Part shown: positions 16,303 through 25,780 of the stretch, one piece after another
How the letters are laid out: each line of letters starts with the position of its first letter
How positions within the stretch are numbered: position 1 is the first letter of the stretch
DNA from: Roseburia sp. CAG:10041_57
GTDB taxonomy: Bacteria; Bacillota; Clostridia; Lachnospirales; Lachnospiraceae
Length of the DNA stretch: 51,805 nucleotides
NCBI GenBank assembly: GCA_001916965.1
Contig: MNTL01000078.1
Coordinates: 1 to 51,805, forward strand
Direction of reading: 5' to 3'
The notes under the pieces: model-generated
The model's database searches: none
The model's input: only the letters and a program-made list of their open reading frames with translations
Told to the model about the DNA's origin: nothing
Position numbers and translations under genes: made by a program

Positions 16303-16320
16303 GCCAATATATAGAAAGGC

Positions 16321-16833
16321 ATGGTAATTGATAATATGAGGAGTGCAGGTTCGTCACATGCATCACGTACGAACAGACAAAGATATCAGAGCACAACAAG
16401 ACAAGTTTATATAGATGGAAATACAGCAAGGAAGCTTCAGCCGCTTCCACAGCAAAGAACAAGAACAACACATCAGGGAACACGGCATAACCAAAAAAGG
16501 AGAATGAAAGTTTCTCCTATGAATCTGGGCTATATTTCATTTATGATAGCTTCTGTTCTGGTAGTCTGTGTCGTACTGATGGGCTATATTAATTTACAAT
16601 CAGACATTACAAACAGAGTTACACATATTTCCAAGATGGAAAGTGAGCTCAATAATCTGAAGCTTGCAAATGATGAGACATATACGAAGATCATGAGCAA
16701 TGTGGATTTGGATGAGATAAAGAGAATCGCAATTGGTGAGTTAGGCATGAAATATGCCAAAGAGGGACAGGTTATCACTTATTCAGGAGAAGGCAGCGAT
16801 TACGTTAGACAATACGGCGATATTCCAGAGTAA
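16321..16833 (+). CDS. ftsL: FtsL-like cell division protein
   Basis: The 170-residue single-pass membrane protein has a basic, Arg/Gln-rich cytoplasmic tail (about 1-65), one transmembrane helix (about 72-93, FMIASVLVVCVVLMGYI), and an extracytoplasmic coiled coil (about 95-135) ending in LDEIKRIAIGELGMKYA. This is the FtsL/DivIC topology, and the position between rsmH and the first PBP gene is that of ftsL. It would join FtsQ/DivIB in the divisome. The start is uncertain: GAAAGG lies only 2 bases before the ATG at 16321 and about 16 before the in-frame ATG at 16336. Sequence identity in this family is low, so the call rests on topology and context. Confidence 0.8.
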   Translation: MVIDNMRSAGSSHASRTNRQRYQSTTRQVYIDGNTARKLQPLPQQRTRTTHQGTRHNQKRRMKVSPMNLGYISFMIASVLVVCVVLMGYINLQSDITNRVTHISKMESELNNLKLANDETYTKIMSNVDLDEIKRIAIGELGMKYAKEGQVITYSGEGSDYVRQYGDIPE

Positions 16834-16847
16834 AGACAGGTGGTAGC

Positions 16848-19088
16848 ATGGCGAATAAGAATAGAAGACGCTATAAAAAGGGGAAGACATTTAAGAAAAT
16901 ACTTAGAGAAAAGCTGGGAGTCATGATTATTATCATACTGCTGGCTTTTGGTGGTTTATGCGTAAGACTGGTATATATTACCAGAGATAATCAGGAGAGT
17001 TATCAGAAGAAGATCCTTACCCAGCAGAGGTATGATTCAACGACATTGCCTTTTAAACGGGGAACCATTACAGACAGGAATGGAACAATCCTTGCAGTCA
17101 GCGAAAAGGTATATAATGTAGTGCTTGACTGTAAAGTCATGCTGGATGATGAGAGGAGCAAAGAACCAACGCTGAGCGCTTTGGCAGAATGTTTTGGACT
17201 GAGTCGTTCAGATCTGGATGCCTATGTGGAGAACAATCCCAATTCCCAGTATTATGTATTGAAGAAAAGACTGACTTATGATGAGATCAGTCCTTTCCTG
17301 GATAAAGAGAAGGAAGTGGCAGCAGAGGCAGCTGAATTTAATAAGACAGCAGACAGTGATAACCAGAAGGGTGTCATCAATGGTGTATGGTTTGAAGAAG
17401 AGTACACAAGAAGATATCCCAACAACTCACTGGCGTGTGATGTGATCGGATTTACCGGAACAGATAATAATGGTACTTACGGTCTGGAAGAATATTATAA
17501 TGATGAATTGAATGGTACGAATGGACGTGAGTATGGTTATCTGAATGATGATGCTACGCTGGAGAGAACCACGATAGCAGCAGTAGACGGTCATTCCCTG
17601 GTATCTACGGTTGATGCCAATATTCAGGCGATTGCAGAAAAATACATCCTGCAGTTCAATGAAGAATACAGGGATGCAGCCAGAGAAGGAGCAGGCTCCT
17701 ACAATACAGGCTGTATTATCATGAATCCCAACAATGGTGAGATTCTTGCCATGGCAAGTTATCCTAACTTTGACCTGAACAATCCCAAGGATCTGTCAGC
17801 GTACTATACGGAAGAACAGATTAAGGAGATGCAGGACAACAACACATATTATGATACTTTGAATCAGTTATGGCGTAATTTCTGCATTTCAGATACCTAT
17901 GAGCCTGGTTCTACGGCGAAGACAATTACGATTGCAACAGGTCTGGAGACTGGTAAGATCACAGGTAATGAGACGTATCAGTGTTCAGGCGGTCTACAGG
18001 TCGCAGACCATTATATCAGATGTAATGTGCGTAGTGGACATGGTACTTTGGATGTCAGTGGTGCACTGGAGCAGTCATGTAACGTAGCACTTATGGAGAT
18101 GGGCGAAGCCATTGGCGTGAAGACCATGATCAAATACGAGAACATCTTCAATCTGGGATTGAAGACGAATATCGACCTTGCCGGTGAAGCAAGAACAGCA
18201 TCCCTTGTATACAATGAGAGTACCATGGGGGAATCAGAGCTTGCAACGTCATCATTCGGACAGGGCTTTAATGTAACAATGATTGAAATGGCAGCAGCTT
18301 TTTCCTCTATTGTAAATGGCGGATATTACTATGAGCCTCATGTGGTAAGCAAGATTACCAATTCTACAGGAGATACAGTGAGAAATATCGAGCCTCGCGT
18401 ACTCAAGCAGACTATTTCGGAGACAACCTCAGCGCAGATGCGCCAGTATCTGTATGCGGCGGTTGCAGAAGGAACCGGTAAATCTGCCAGACCGGCGGGA
18501 TATGCTATCGGCGGCAAGACCGGTACTGCAGAGAAAGTACCCCGTGACCATAAACATTATGTGGTATCCTTTATCGGATGTGCACCGGCGGATGATCCAC
18601 AGATTGTAATATATGTAGTAGTAGATGAACCGAACGCGGAAGGTCAGGGTCAGGCACATGCTACATTTGCCACAGGAATTGTCAAGAATATTCTGTCAGA
18701 GGTTCTTCCTTATATGCATATAGGCATGACAGAAGAAATGACAATTGCAGAGCAGGCAGAAGTGGATGCCATGCTGACTAATTCGATTCAGACTCCATCC
18801 ACTACAACAGGTGATGGCACTACATCGGGAGATGATACCGCAGCAGGTGATGATACCGCAACGGGTGATGATGCCACAACAGAAGGCAATGCTGCAGCAG
18901 GAGACGATACTGCGCAGAGCCAGAACGGACAGGACAATGCGGGTTCTTCTACTTATGTGGTAGATCCCAATACAGGGGAATTGATTGATCCTGATACCGG
19001 ACAACCGGCAGAGATGGATTATGGCATAGAAGGGGATGATACCTCACAGGATACACAGGATTCTGACACGACTGTCACAAATCAGTAA
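16848..19088 (+). CDS. Class B penicillin-binding protein with Asp/Thr-rich tail
   Basis: The 746-residue transpeptidase cross-links peptidoglycan at the septum. It has one N-terminal membrane helix (about 23-43), a PBP dimer domain (RGTITDRNGTILA...), and a transpeptidase domain with S355-T-A-K358, S410-C-N and K557-T-G. Instead of PASTA domains, the C-terminus (about 645-746) is a low-complexity tail built from units such as GDDTAAGDDTATGDD, rich in Asp, Thr, Gly and Ala. The tail should lie outside the membrane and may bind cations or wall. It follows the ftsL-like gene by 14 bases. It is FtsI/PbpB- or SpoVD-like; the second PBP downstream is its paralogue. Confidence 0.9.
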   Translation: MANKNRRRYKKGKTFKKILREKLGVMIIIILLAFGGLCVRLVYITRDNQESYQKKILTQQRYDSTTLPFKRGTITDRNGTILAVSEKVYNVVLDCKVMLDDERSKEPTLSALAECFGLSRSDLDAYVENNPNSQYYVLKKRLTYDEISPFLDKEKEVAAEAAEFNKTADSDNQKGVINGVWFEEEYTRRYPNNSLACDVIGFTGTDNNGTYGLEEYYNDELNGTNGREYGYLNDDATLERTTIAAVDGHSLVSTVDANIQAIAEKYILQFNEEYRDAAREGAGSYNTGCIIMNPNNGEILAMASYPNFDLNNPKDLSAYYTEEQIKEMQDNNTYYDTLNQLWRNFCISDTYEPGSTAKTITIATGLETGKITGNETYQCSGGLQVADHYIRCNVRSGHGTLDVSGALEQSCNVALMEMGEAIGVKTMIKYENIFNLGLKTNIDLAGEARTASLVYNESTMGESELATSSFGQGFNVTMIEMAAAFSSIVNGGYYYEPHVVSKITNSTGDTVRNIEPRVLKQTISETTSAQMRQYLYAAVAEGTGKSARPAGYAIGGKTGTAEKVPRDHKHYVVSFIGCAPADDPQIVIYVVVDEPNAEGQGQAHATFATGIVKNILSEVLPYMHIGMTEEMTIAEQAEVDAMLTNSIQTPSTTTGDGTTSGDDTAAGDDTATGDDATTEGNAAAGDDTAQSQNGQDNAGSSTYVVDPNTGELIDPDTGQPAEMDYGIEGDDTSQDTQDSDTTVTNQ

Positions 19089-19106
19089 CCATACTTTAGC
19101 GTACAT

Positions 19107-19158
19107 AACCCCATAGGAGAGATAATAAAATTATAATAATCACTTTTATGGGGTTTTT
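19107..19158 (+). terminator. Terminator-like hairpin between the two PBP genes
   Basis: AACCCCATA (19107-19115) pairs with TATGGGGTT (19147-19155), followed by a short T run ending just before the ATG at 19161. The right arm covers the place where the ribosome binding site of the second PBP should be, so it may both attenuate transcription and limit translation. Confidence 0.6.
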
Positions 19159-19160
19159 AC

Positions 19161-20924
19161 ATGGCTAGAAATAAAACCATACAGAAGAAAAAGACATTTA
19201 TATTATGTATCCTGACGATTCTGGCGTTATGCCTGTTAATGGTGAGACTTGGATTCCTTATGTTGTTCTGTTCTGCACATTATACGAAGCTGGCAGATAT
19301 GCTCCATGAGAGGGAAAGGGATATCAAGGCTGCCAGAGGCAGAATCATAGACAGCACCGGAAGTATTCTTGCAGATAACAGAACGGTATGTACCATATCC
19401 GTGATACACAGTCAGATAGAGGATGCAGGGACAGTCATTGAGGTATTAAGCCGGGAATTAGGACTTTCACAGGAATATGTCAGGAAGCGGGTAGAGAAAT
19501 ATTCAGCCAGAGAGAAGATAAAGAGCAATGTCGATAAGGAGATTGGGGATAAGATCAGGAATCTTGACATGGCAGGTGTTAAGGTGGATGAAGATTACAA
19601 AAGATACTACCCTTACGGAGAACTGGCATCCAAGGTACTGGGTTTTACAGGAGCAGATAATCAGGGCATAGTCGGACTTGAAGTAAAATATGAGAAATAT
19701 CTGACAGGACAAAATGGGCAGATTCTGACACTTACCGATGCAAAAGGCATTGAACTGGATGGCATGGGAGAGAAACGTAAGGAACCTATAGCAGGCAGTG
19801 ACCTCTATGTGAGCCTGGATGTCAATATCCAGAAATATGCCACACAGCTTGCCAGACAGGCATATGAGACGAAACAGGCGCAAGGGGTGTCGATCATTGT
19901 TATGAATGTACGCAATGGAGAGATTCTGGCAATGACAGATGTACCGGAGTTCGATTTGAACGAACCCTATACATTGATTCCTGAAATGACCGCACAGACA
20001 GGAGATGAGCCATTATCTTCGGAACAGAAGCAGGAGCTTCTGAATGCAATGTGGAGAAATGGATGCATCAATGATACCTATGAACCTGGCTCTACCTTTA
20101 AGATTATTACAGCGGCAGCAGGATTAGAAGCCGGAGTGGTAACTTTGGAAGACAGGTTCAGCTGTTCAGGAGCGATTATCGTAGATGACAGAAGAATCCG
20201 CTGCCACAAGGCAGGAGGTCATGGAGCGGAGTCCTTTACAGATGCGGTGAAGAACTCCTGCAATCCGGTGTTCATTACAGTAGGATTGCGGCTGGGACCG
20301 CAGCGCTATTATGATTATTTTACGAAATTCTGCATGAAGCAAAAGACAGGAATAGATCTGCCGGGGGAAGCGGCTACTATTATGCATCAACTGGATAAAA
20401 TAGGAGAGGTTGAGCTTGCTACGATATCTTTTGGACAGTCGTTTCAGATCACACCGGTGCGGCTTATGGCTACAGTAGCGGGCATTATCAATGGTGGAGA
20501 CGTAGTAACACCGCATTTTGGTGTGAAAGCTGTGAACGAAGCCAATGGTACGATAGAAGAATTCCAGTATCCGGTTACTTCAGGGATTGTATCACAGGAT
20601 ACCACCAAGAAGATGAGGTATGTATTGGAACAGGTGGTAGAGAGTGGAGGAGGAAAGAATGGATATGTGGAAGGTTATCGTGTGGGTGGTAAGACTGCTA
20701 CCAGCCAGACACTGCCCAGAGGCACAGGAAGGTATATAGCGTCTTTTCTTGGATTTGCACCGGCAGATGATCCACAGGTCATGGCAATTGCAATTATCAA
20801 TACACCACAGGGTACTTACTATGGAGGACAGATTGCAGCACCTGTGATACGTCAACTTTTTGAAAATATTCTTCCGTATTTAGAGGAAAAGGGTTATACT
20901 GAATCCTGTAATGACAGACAATGA
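19161..20924 (+). CDS. Class B penicillin-binding protein, SpoVD/FtsI-like, KTA variant
   Basis: The 587-residue protein has one N-terminal membrane helix (about 11-34), the dimer domain (AARGRIIDSTGSILADN) and a transpeptidase domain with S311-T-F-K314 and S366-C-N368. The third active-site motif, usually KTG, reads K511-T-A, a change that may lower activity or beta-lactam binding. It ends shortly after the transpeptidase domain, without PASTA domains or the Asp/Thr-rich tail of its neighbour. The ATG lacks a clear ribosome binding site because the preceding hairpin occupies it. Position in the cluster, before murD, matches spoVD in other Clostridia, suggesting a sporulation or division role. 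Confidence 0.88.
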   Translation: MARNKTIQKKKTFILCILTILALCLLMVRLGFLMLFCSAHYTKLADMLHERERDIKAARGRIIDSTGSILADNRTVCTISVIHSQIEDAGTVIEVLSRELGLSQEYVRKRVEKYSAREKIKSNVDKEIGDKIRNLDMAGVKVDEDYKRYYPYGELASKVLGFTGADNQGIVGLEVKYEKYLTGQNGQILTLTDAKGIELDGMGEKRKEPIAGSDLYVSLDVNIQKYATQLARQAYETKQAQGVSIIVMNVRNGEILAMTDVPEFDLNEPYTLIPEMTAQTGDEPLSSEQKQELLNAMWRNGCINDTYEPGSTFKIITAAAGLEAGVVTLEDRFSCSGAIIVDDRRIRCHKAGGHGAESFTDAVKNSCNPVFITVGLRLGPQRYYDYFTKFCMKQKTGIDLPGEAATIMHQLDKIGEVELATISFGQSFQITPVRLMATVAGIINGGDVVTPHFGVKAVNEANGTIEEFQYPVTSGIVSQDTTKKMRYVLEQVVESGGGKNGYVEGYRVGGKTATSQTLPRGTGRYIASFLGFAPADDPQVMAIAIINTPQGTYYGGQIAAPVIRQLFENILPYLEEKGYTESCNDRQ

Positions 20925-20940
20925 AATGAGGAGGCACATT

Positions 20941-22311
20941 ATGATAGATTTAACAGGTAAAAGCATCCTGGTAGTAGGCGCAGGCATCAGTGGAATTGGT
21001 TCGGCAACACTTCTGGAGGAGAAGGGTGCACTTCCAATCCTGTATGATGGCAATGAGAAATTAACAGAAGAAACTGTACGTGAGAAATTACCGGAGGGAA
21101 GTCACGCAGAGATTGTACTTGGGGCTTTTCCAAAGGAGCTTGCGCAGCGTATTTCACTGGCTGTATTAAGTCCCGGAGTACCCACAGATCTGGATTATGT
21201 TCTGTATCTTAAAGAGCAGAAGATTCCTGTATGGGGCGAGATAGAGCTGGCATACAATTATGGAAAAGGCAGAGTTATTGCCATTACCGGAACCAATGGT
21301 AAGACAACAACTACTTCTCTGGTAGGACAGATTATGCAGGAATACCATGAGAATGTCTATATAGTAGGTAATATTGGTAATCCCTATACACAGGCAGCAC
21401 CATTGATGGATGAGGATACCGTATCTGTAGCAGAGATATCAAGCTTCCAGCTGGAGACGATTGAATATTTCCATCCACAGGTATCTGCAATCCTGAATAT
21501 TACCCCGGATCATCTGAACAGACATCATACCATGGAGAATTATATTGCAGCCAAAGAAGCAATTACAATGAACCAGACGAAGGATGATTACTGTATTCTG
21601 AATTATGAGAATGCATATACCAGAGAATTTGGCGAGAAGAGATGTCCGGCGACTGTTGTTTTTTTCTCATCGGCAAGAAGACTGGATAATGGACTTTTCT
21701 ATGAAGGAGAGGACATCTATCTTGCAAGAAACGGTGAAGCACAGAGACTATTAAATGTGAAGACGGATATGAATCTTGTCGGTGTCTGCAATATTGAGAA
21801 TGTTATGGCGGCGATTGGAATTGCAACCAGTGCAGGCGTACCTATGGAGAATATTTTAAGTACTATTAAACGATTCAAGGCTGTAGAACACAGAATTGAA
21901 TATGTAGCAACCAAGAACGGTGTTGTATATTACAATGATTCCAAGGGTACGAATCCTGATGCAGCAATCCAGGGTATCAAGGCAATGGATCGTCCTACCG
22001 TACTGATCGGTGGAGGCTATGATAAAGGCAGCGAGTATGATGAGTGGATCGAGAGCTTTGATGGTAAAGTAAAGAAGCTCGTACTGCTTGGACAGACCAG
22101 AGAGAAAATTGCAGAATGTGCAAGAAAACATAATTTCCAGGATATCTGTTTTGCAGATACATTTGAGGAAGCAATGGATATCTGTGTAAAAGAGGCAAAA
22201 CCGGGGGATGCAGTATTATTATCTCCTGCATGTGCAAGCTGGGGAATGTTCCCTAACTACGAAGTGCGTGGCAAAATGTTCAAGGAATATGTAAATAAAC
22301 TTGGGGAGTGA
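20941..22311 (+). CDS. murD: UDP-N-acetylmuramoylalanine--D-glutamate ligase
   Basis: The 456-residue ligase adds D-glutamate to UDP-MurNAc-L-Ala in the cytoplasm using ATP. It has an N-terminal Rossmann-like domain (ILVVGAGISGIGSA), the ATP loop TGTNGKTT (116-123), the AEISSFQLE motif, NITPDHLNRH, and a C-terminal domain with YNDSKGTNPDA, LIGGGYDKG and LLSPACASWGMF. The ATG at 20941 follows AGGAGG at 8 bases; an in-frame ATG at 20911 lies within the previous gene. It is followed by ftsW with almost no gap. mraY, which usually precedes murD here, is not present in this cluster. Confidence 0.95.
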   Translation: MIDLTGKSILVVGAGISGIGSATLLEEKGALPILYDGNEKLTEETVREKLPEGSHAEIVLGAFPKELAQRISLAVLSPGVPTDLDYVLYLKEQKIPVWGEIELAYNYGKGRVIAITGTNGKTTTTSLVGQIMQEYHENVYIVGNIGNPYTQAAPLMDEDTVSVAEISSFQLETIEYFHPQVSAILNITPDHLNRHHTMENYIAAKEAITMNQTKDDYCILNYENAYTREFGEKRCPATVVFFSSARRLDNGLFYEGEDIYLARNGEAQRLLNVKTDMNLVGVCNIENVMAAIGIATSAGVPMENILSTIKRFKAVEHRIEYVATKNGVVYYNDSKGTNPDAAIQGIKAMDRPTVLIGGGYDKGSEYDEWIESFDGKVKKLVLLGQTREKIAECARKHNFQDICFADTFEEAMDICVKEAKPGDAVLLSPACASWGMFPNYEVRGKMFKEYVNKLGE

Positions 22312-22315
22312 TAGG

Positions 22316-23455
22316 GTGGCTCAATCAAAGAAAAAGAAGAGAAAAGAAGGGCACAGCCTGGACTATGTACTGCTGACCGTAGTATTGTTCCTTGTAGGTT
22401 TTGGATTGCTGATGATCTATTCAACCAGTTCCTATGAGGCAAGTGTGGATTATGGAGATGCGGCTTATTATCTGAAGAAGCAGCTCTTTTCCACGATTCT
22501 GGGATTTATTGTGCTGGCTTTTATCTCCAGAGTTCCATATCAGGTCTGGAAGAGATTTGATATGGTCGCCCTGGTTGGTTCCATTGTTTTGATCCTTTTG
22601 GTATTGACGCCTCTTGGTGTAACCAGAAACGGTGCTACGAGATGGCTGGATTTAAAGATTGGTCTGACCTTGCAGCCTGCGGAGGTTGCCAAATTGGGTA
22701 TCATTATCTACCTGGCGAGTATTATCACGAAGCTGGGCAGGAGTCTGAGAACCTTTAAGGGATTTATGATTTTCATTATCCCGCCTACTTTTGTTGCCGG
22801 TCTGATCTATGTGATCACGGATAACCTGAGTTCAGCGATTATCATTATGGGAATTGCGGTTGCTATGCTGTTTGTAGCGATACCTGATTATAAGTACTTT
22901 ATTATCGCAGCTGTAGCTGTTCTTGCATTGGCAGGAGCAGTTGTGGTCTTCGCATCAGGTAATGATGTAACTGCGTTCCGACTGGTGCGTATCAAGGCAT
23001 GGCTTGACCCTGAATCCTACAGTACAGACAGAGCATTCCAGACCCTGCAGGCATTGTATGCCATTGGCTCCGGCGGTATCTGGGGGAAGGGGCTTGGACA
23101 GAGTATGCAGAAGAGAGGCTTCCTGCCAGAATCCCAGAATGATATGATTTTCTCTATTATTTGTGAAGAACTGGGGCTTTTTGGAGCGTTGGCAGTAATT
23201 CTACTGTTCGTGGTACTGATCTGGGGTTGTATGGTCATTGCCAATAATACCATGGATCAGTTCGGTTCTCTGTTGGCGGTAGGCGTTATGGCACATTATG
23301 CAATTCAGGTTATTCTGAATATCGCCGTTGTAACCAATACAATACCAAACACCGGTATTACATTGCCATTTATCAGTTATGGTGGTTCGTCCACACTGTT
23401 TCTTCTGGCAGAGATTGCGATTGTACTGAATGTCAGTAAAAGTGCCAAGGCATAA
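22316..23455 (+). CDS. ftsW: SEDS-family glycosyltransferase FtsW/SpoVE
   Basis: The 379-residue polytopic protein, with about ten membrane helices, belongs to the SEDS family that polymerises lipid II together with a class B PBP. Signatures include MIYSTSSYEA near the N-terminus, GLTLQPAEVAKLG, the QTLQALYAIGSGG-WGKGLGQS segment, LPESQNDMIFSIICEELG and the C-terminal TGITLPFISYGGSS. The start is taken as GTG at 22316 after GGGGAG, 4 bases past the murD stop; a TTG at 22301 is less likely. Its partner is probably one of the two PBPs upstream. Confidence 0.92.
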   Translation: MAQSKKKKRKEGHSLDYVLLTVVLFLVGFGLLMIYSTSSYEASVDYGDAAYYLKKQLFSTILGFIVLAFISRVPYQVWKRFDMVALVGSIVLILLVLTPLGVTRNGATRWLDLKIGLTLQPAEVAKLGIIIYLASIITKLGRSLRTFKGFMIFIIPPTFVAGLIYVITDNLSSAIIIMGIAVAMLFVAIPDYKYFIIAAVAVLALAGAVVVFASGNDVTAFRLVRIKAWLDPESYSTDRAFQTLQALYAIGSGGIWGKGLGQSMQKRGFLPESQNDMIFSIICEELGLFGALAVILLFVVLIWGCMVIANNTMDQFGSLLAVGVMAHYAIQVILNIAVVTNTIPNTGITLPFISYGGSSTLFLLAEIAIVLNVSKSAKA

Positions 23456-23519
23456 GTTGTATCATTGGACAGCTGTATTACATATAATAAAATAAGTTAT
23501 GTAGCTGTATGGTGGGACT

Positions 23520-24806
23520 ATGGTGGTATCTTCTAATATTCCAATTCAGATAAAAGGTGGGAATCCACTACAGGGAAGGGTGAGGATACAGGGCAGTAAG
23601 AATGCATCCCTTCCTGTTCTGGCAGCCACGTTGTTGATTGCAGGACAATGCACACTGGATAATTGTCCACAGATCATGGATGTAGTGTGCATGCAGAAGC
23701 TGTTGGAACATGCAGGATGCCAGGTAAAAAGGACAGACCACCGTATGACAGTGAATGCAGAGCATGTAAGAGAACACCGGCTGCCGGGAGAATATGTAGG
23801 CAGAATGCGTTCATCAGTGATTCTTATGGGCGCACTGCTTGGAAGAGTCGGTCAGGTAGGAATTGATTACCCCGGAGGCTGTGTTATTGGTGAACGTCCT
23901 ATAGATCTTCATCTGATGGCACTGGAGAAGCTGGGGGCACAGATTACGACAGAGGGTAATTATATTTATGCCAGAACCAGTGGATTGCGGGGAGCCAGAA
24001 TTACATTTCCCATATACAGTGTAGGCGCTACACAGAATGCACTGCTTGCCGCAGTAACCGCGCGTGGCACTACCATATTGGAGCATGCATCCAGAGAGCC
24101 TGAGATTACGGCACTGTGCGAATTTCTCAATGCAGCAGGTGCTCAGATAGAAGGGATTGGCACGGATACACTCATCATTGATGGGGTGGATGCCTTACAC
24201 GAAGTGGAATACCGCATGATTTCAGACAGAATTGTGGCGGGGACATATCTTTTTGCCACGATGGCTGCCGGAGGACGGATCATACTGGAAGATGCACCTG
24301 TATCCCATATGGAATCCGTGCTGCAGGTGCTGGAGCAGATGGGGGCCTCAATCATTACATGCACAGACCGGCATACGATGCTGTTACAGGCACCGGAAGA
24401 GGCGAAGAATCTACCTCTGGTTGAGACAGCGGTATATCCCGGATTCCCTACTGATCTGCAGTCGCCTCTGATGGCAGCCGCCTGTGTAGCAAGAGGCAGA
24501 CTGATACTGCGTGAACGTATCTTCTCTGGGAGATTTAAAATCATCGAAGAATTGTGCCGGATGGGGGCAAGAATCATTCAGACACAGGACTGCGCGGTGA
24601 TTGAAGGCGGACGTCTGCTGGAAGGACGCAATGTCATAGCCAGGGAGCTGCGTGGAGGTGCGGCGCTTTTGATTGCAGGATTGGCAGCAGATGGAATTAC
24701 CACTGTAAGTGATACCATATACATACGGCGGGGATATGAGAATATTACAGGAGATTTGAGGAATCTTGGGGCTGTGATCGGCGAAGTAACCACAATAAGC
24801 AGATAA
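23520..24806 (+). CDS. murA: UDP-N-acetylglucosamine 1-carboxyvinyltransferase
   Basis: The 428-residue enzyme carries out the first committed step of peptidoglycan synthesis, moving enolpyruvate from PEP to UDP-GlcNAc. The catalytic cysteine, target of fosfomycin, is C121 in GGCVIGERPIDLH. Other signatures are GSKNASLPVLAATLL near the N-terminus, the VGATQNALLAAV loop, and PGFPTDLQSPLMA. The start has GGTGGGA upstream. The last residues (GEVTTISR) and the stop are encoded by a copy of a dispersed hairpin repeat that starts at 24781, so the C-terminus may be of recent origin. murG, the usual neighbour, is absent. Confidence 0.95.
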   Translation: MVVSSNIPIQIKGGNPLQGRVRIQGSKNASLPVLAATLLIAGQCTLDNCPQIMDVVCMQKLLEHAGCQVKRTDHRMTVNAEHVREHRLPGEYVGRMRSSVILMGALLGRVGQVGIDYPGGCVIGERPIDLHLMALEKLGAQITTEGNYIYARTSGLRGARITFPIYSVGATQNALLAAVTARGTTILEHASREPEITALCEFLNAAGAQIEGIGTDTLIIDGVDALHEVEYRMISDRIVAGTYLFATMAAGGRIILEDAPVSHMESVLQVLEQMGASIITCTDRHTMLLQAPEEAKNLPLVETAVYPGFPTDLQSPLMAAACVARGRLILRERIFSGRFKIIEELCRMGARIIQTQDCAVIEGGRLLEGRNVIARELRGGAALLIAGLAADGITTVSDTIYIRRGYENITGDLRNLGAVIGEVTTISR

Positions 24807-24835
24807 CGGGTGGAAGCGTTTTTGCACATGGGGTT
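24781..24835 (+). repeat. Dispersed hairpin repeat, copy 1 (overlaps murA 3' end)
   Basis: The block begins GCGAAGTAACCACAATAAGC and ends TTTTTGCACATGGGGTT. It aligns with copy 2 (29674-29732) and the reverse complement of copy 3 (32821-32878), sharing the AGTAACC start, AAG-GCG middle and TTTTGC-CATGGGGTT end. Its first 26 bases encode the last codons and stop of murA. Confidence 0.65.
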
Positions 24836-24882
24836 CTGAATAGTTATAAATAAGAATGATAAGGAAAGGAAGGGCGATGACC

Positions 24883-25632
24883 ATGAAACAGACAGCGGAT
24901 ATGGAATATATACCACATCTGCAATTAAAGATACGTCTGATCACCGGGCTTGGTATTGTAACATTACTGCTTTCTATCGTCCTTTTCCTGTCCTATCACT
25001 ATGCAGTGCGTCAGGTGATTGTGGAGGGTAATAAGCATTACTCGGCACAGGAGATACAGGCAATGGTACTCAAGGGGCATTTTGGGGACAACTCCCTTTA
25101 CCTGTCCCTGAAATACAAGAATAAGGAGATCAAGGGAATCCCTTTCATTGATACCATGGATGTCATTATTGTATCTAATGATACGATAAAGATCAGCGTA
25201 TATGAGAAAGCGCTGGCGGGATATGTGGAGTATCTGGGAAGATATATGTATTTTGATAATGACGGTATGGTGGTAGAGGCTGCCAAAGTACCCACACAGG
25301 GCATTCCACAGGTTACAGGTCTTACATTTGACCATATTGTCCTGTACGAGAAGCTGCCTATAGAGAATGATCAGATTTTCCAAAATATACTGACGATTAC
25401 CAAGCTCCTGAATAAGTATGATGTTATCTGTGACAAGATACAGTTCGATGCTTCCTACAATGTGACACTGGGGTATGATAAGGTAAAAGTCAATATAGGT
25501 AAACTGGAGAACCTTGATGAGAAACTGATGCAGCTTCCTTATATATTACCATCACTGAAGGGTGAGAGTGGTACTCTGGATCTGCAGAATTACACCCAGG
25601 AGAGCAGAAGTGTTTCCTTTGAAAGAGATTAA
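24883..25632 (+). CDS. ftsQ: Cell division protein FtsQ/DivIB
   Basis: The 249-residue protein has a short cytoplasmic tail, one membrane helix (about 17-37), a POTRA domain (VRQVIVEGNKHYSAQEIQAMV..., about 43-110) and a beta domain. It stabilises FtsL and DivIC in the divisome. I chose the ATG at 24883, 9 bases after the AAGGAAGG site; ATGs at 24877 and 24856 are in frame. It sits between murA and ftsZ, the classic place for ftsQ/divIB. Confidence 0.88.
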   Translation: MKQTADMEYIPHLQLKIRLITGLGIVTLLLSIVLFLSYHYAVRQVIVEGNKHYSAQEIQAMVLKGHFGDNSLYLSLKYKNKEIKGIPFIDTMDVIIVSNDTIKISVYEKALAGYVEYLGRYMYFDNDGMVVEAAKVPTQGIPQVTGLTFDHIVLYEKLPIENDQIFQNILTITKLLNKYDVICDKIQFDASYNVTLGYDKVKVNIGKLENLDEKLMQLPYILPSLKGESGTLDLQNYTQESRSVSFERD

Positions 25633-25676
25633 AGGCATAAAATTAACATAATTAATTGAAAGAATAGAAAAAAATG

Positions 25677-25705
25677 TTGATTATTTGCCCAAAAAATTAT
25701 ATGAT
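25677..25705 (+). promoter_or_regulatory. Candidate ftsZ promoter
   Basis: TTGATT (25677-25682) and TATGAT (25700-25705) lie 17 bases apart in the 148-base gap before ftsZ, so ftsZ probably has its own transcript besides read-through from the cluster. Confidence 0.5.
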
Positions 25706-25780
25706 AAATTAGATATGTATTATGTGACTGAAAGAGCATAAATAGTTGCATGGAGTAAGAATTGTGAAGGAGGAAGAATT

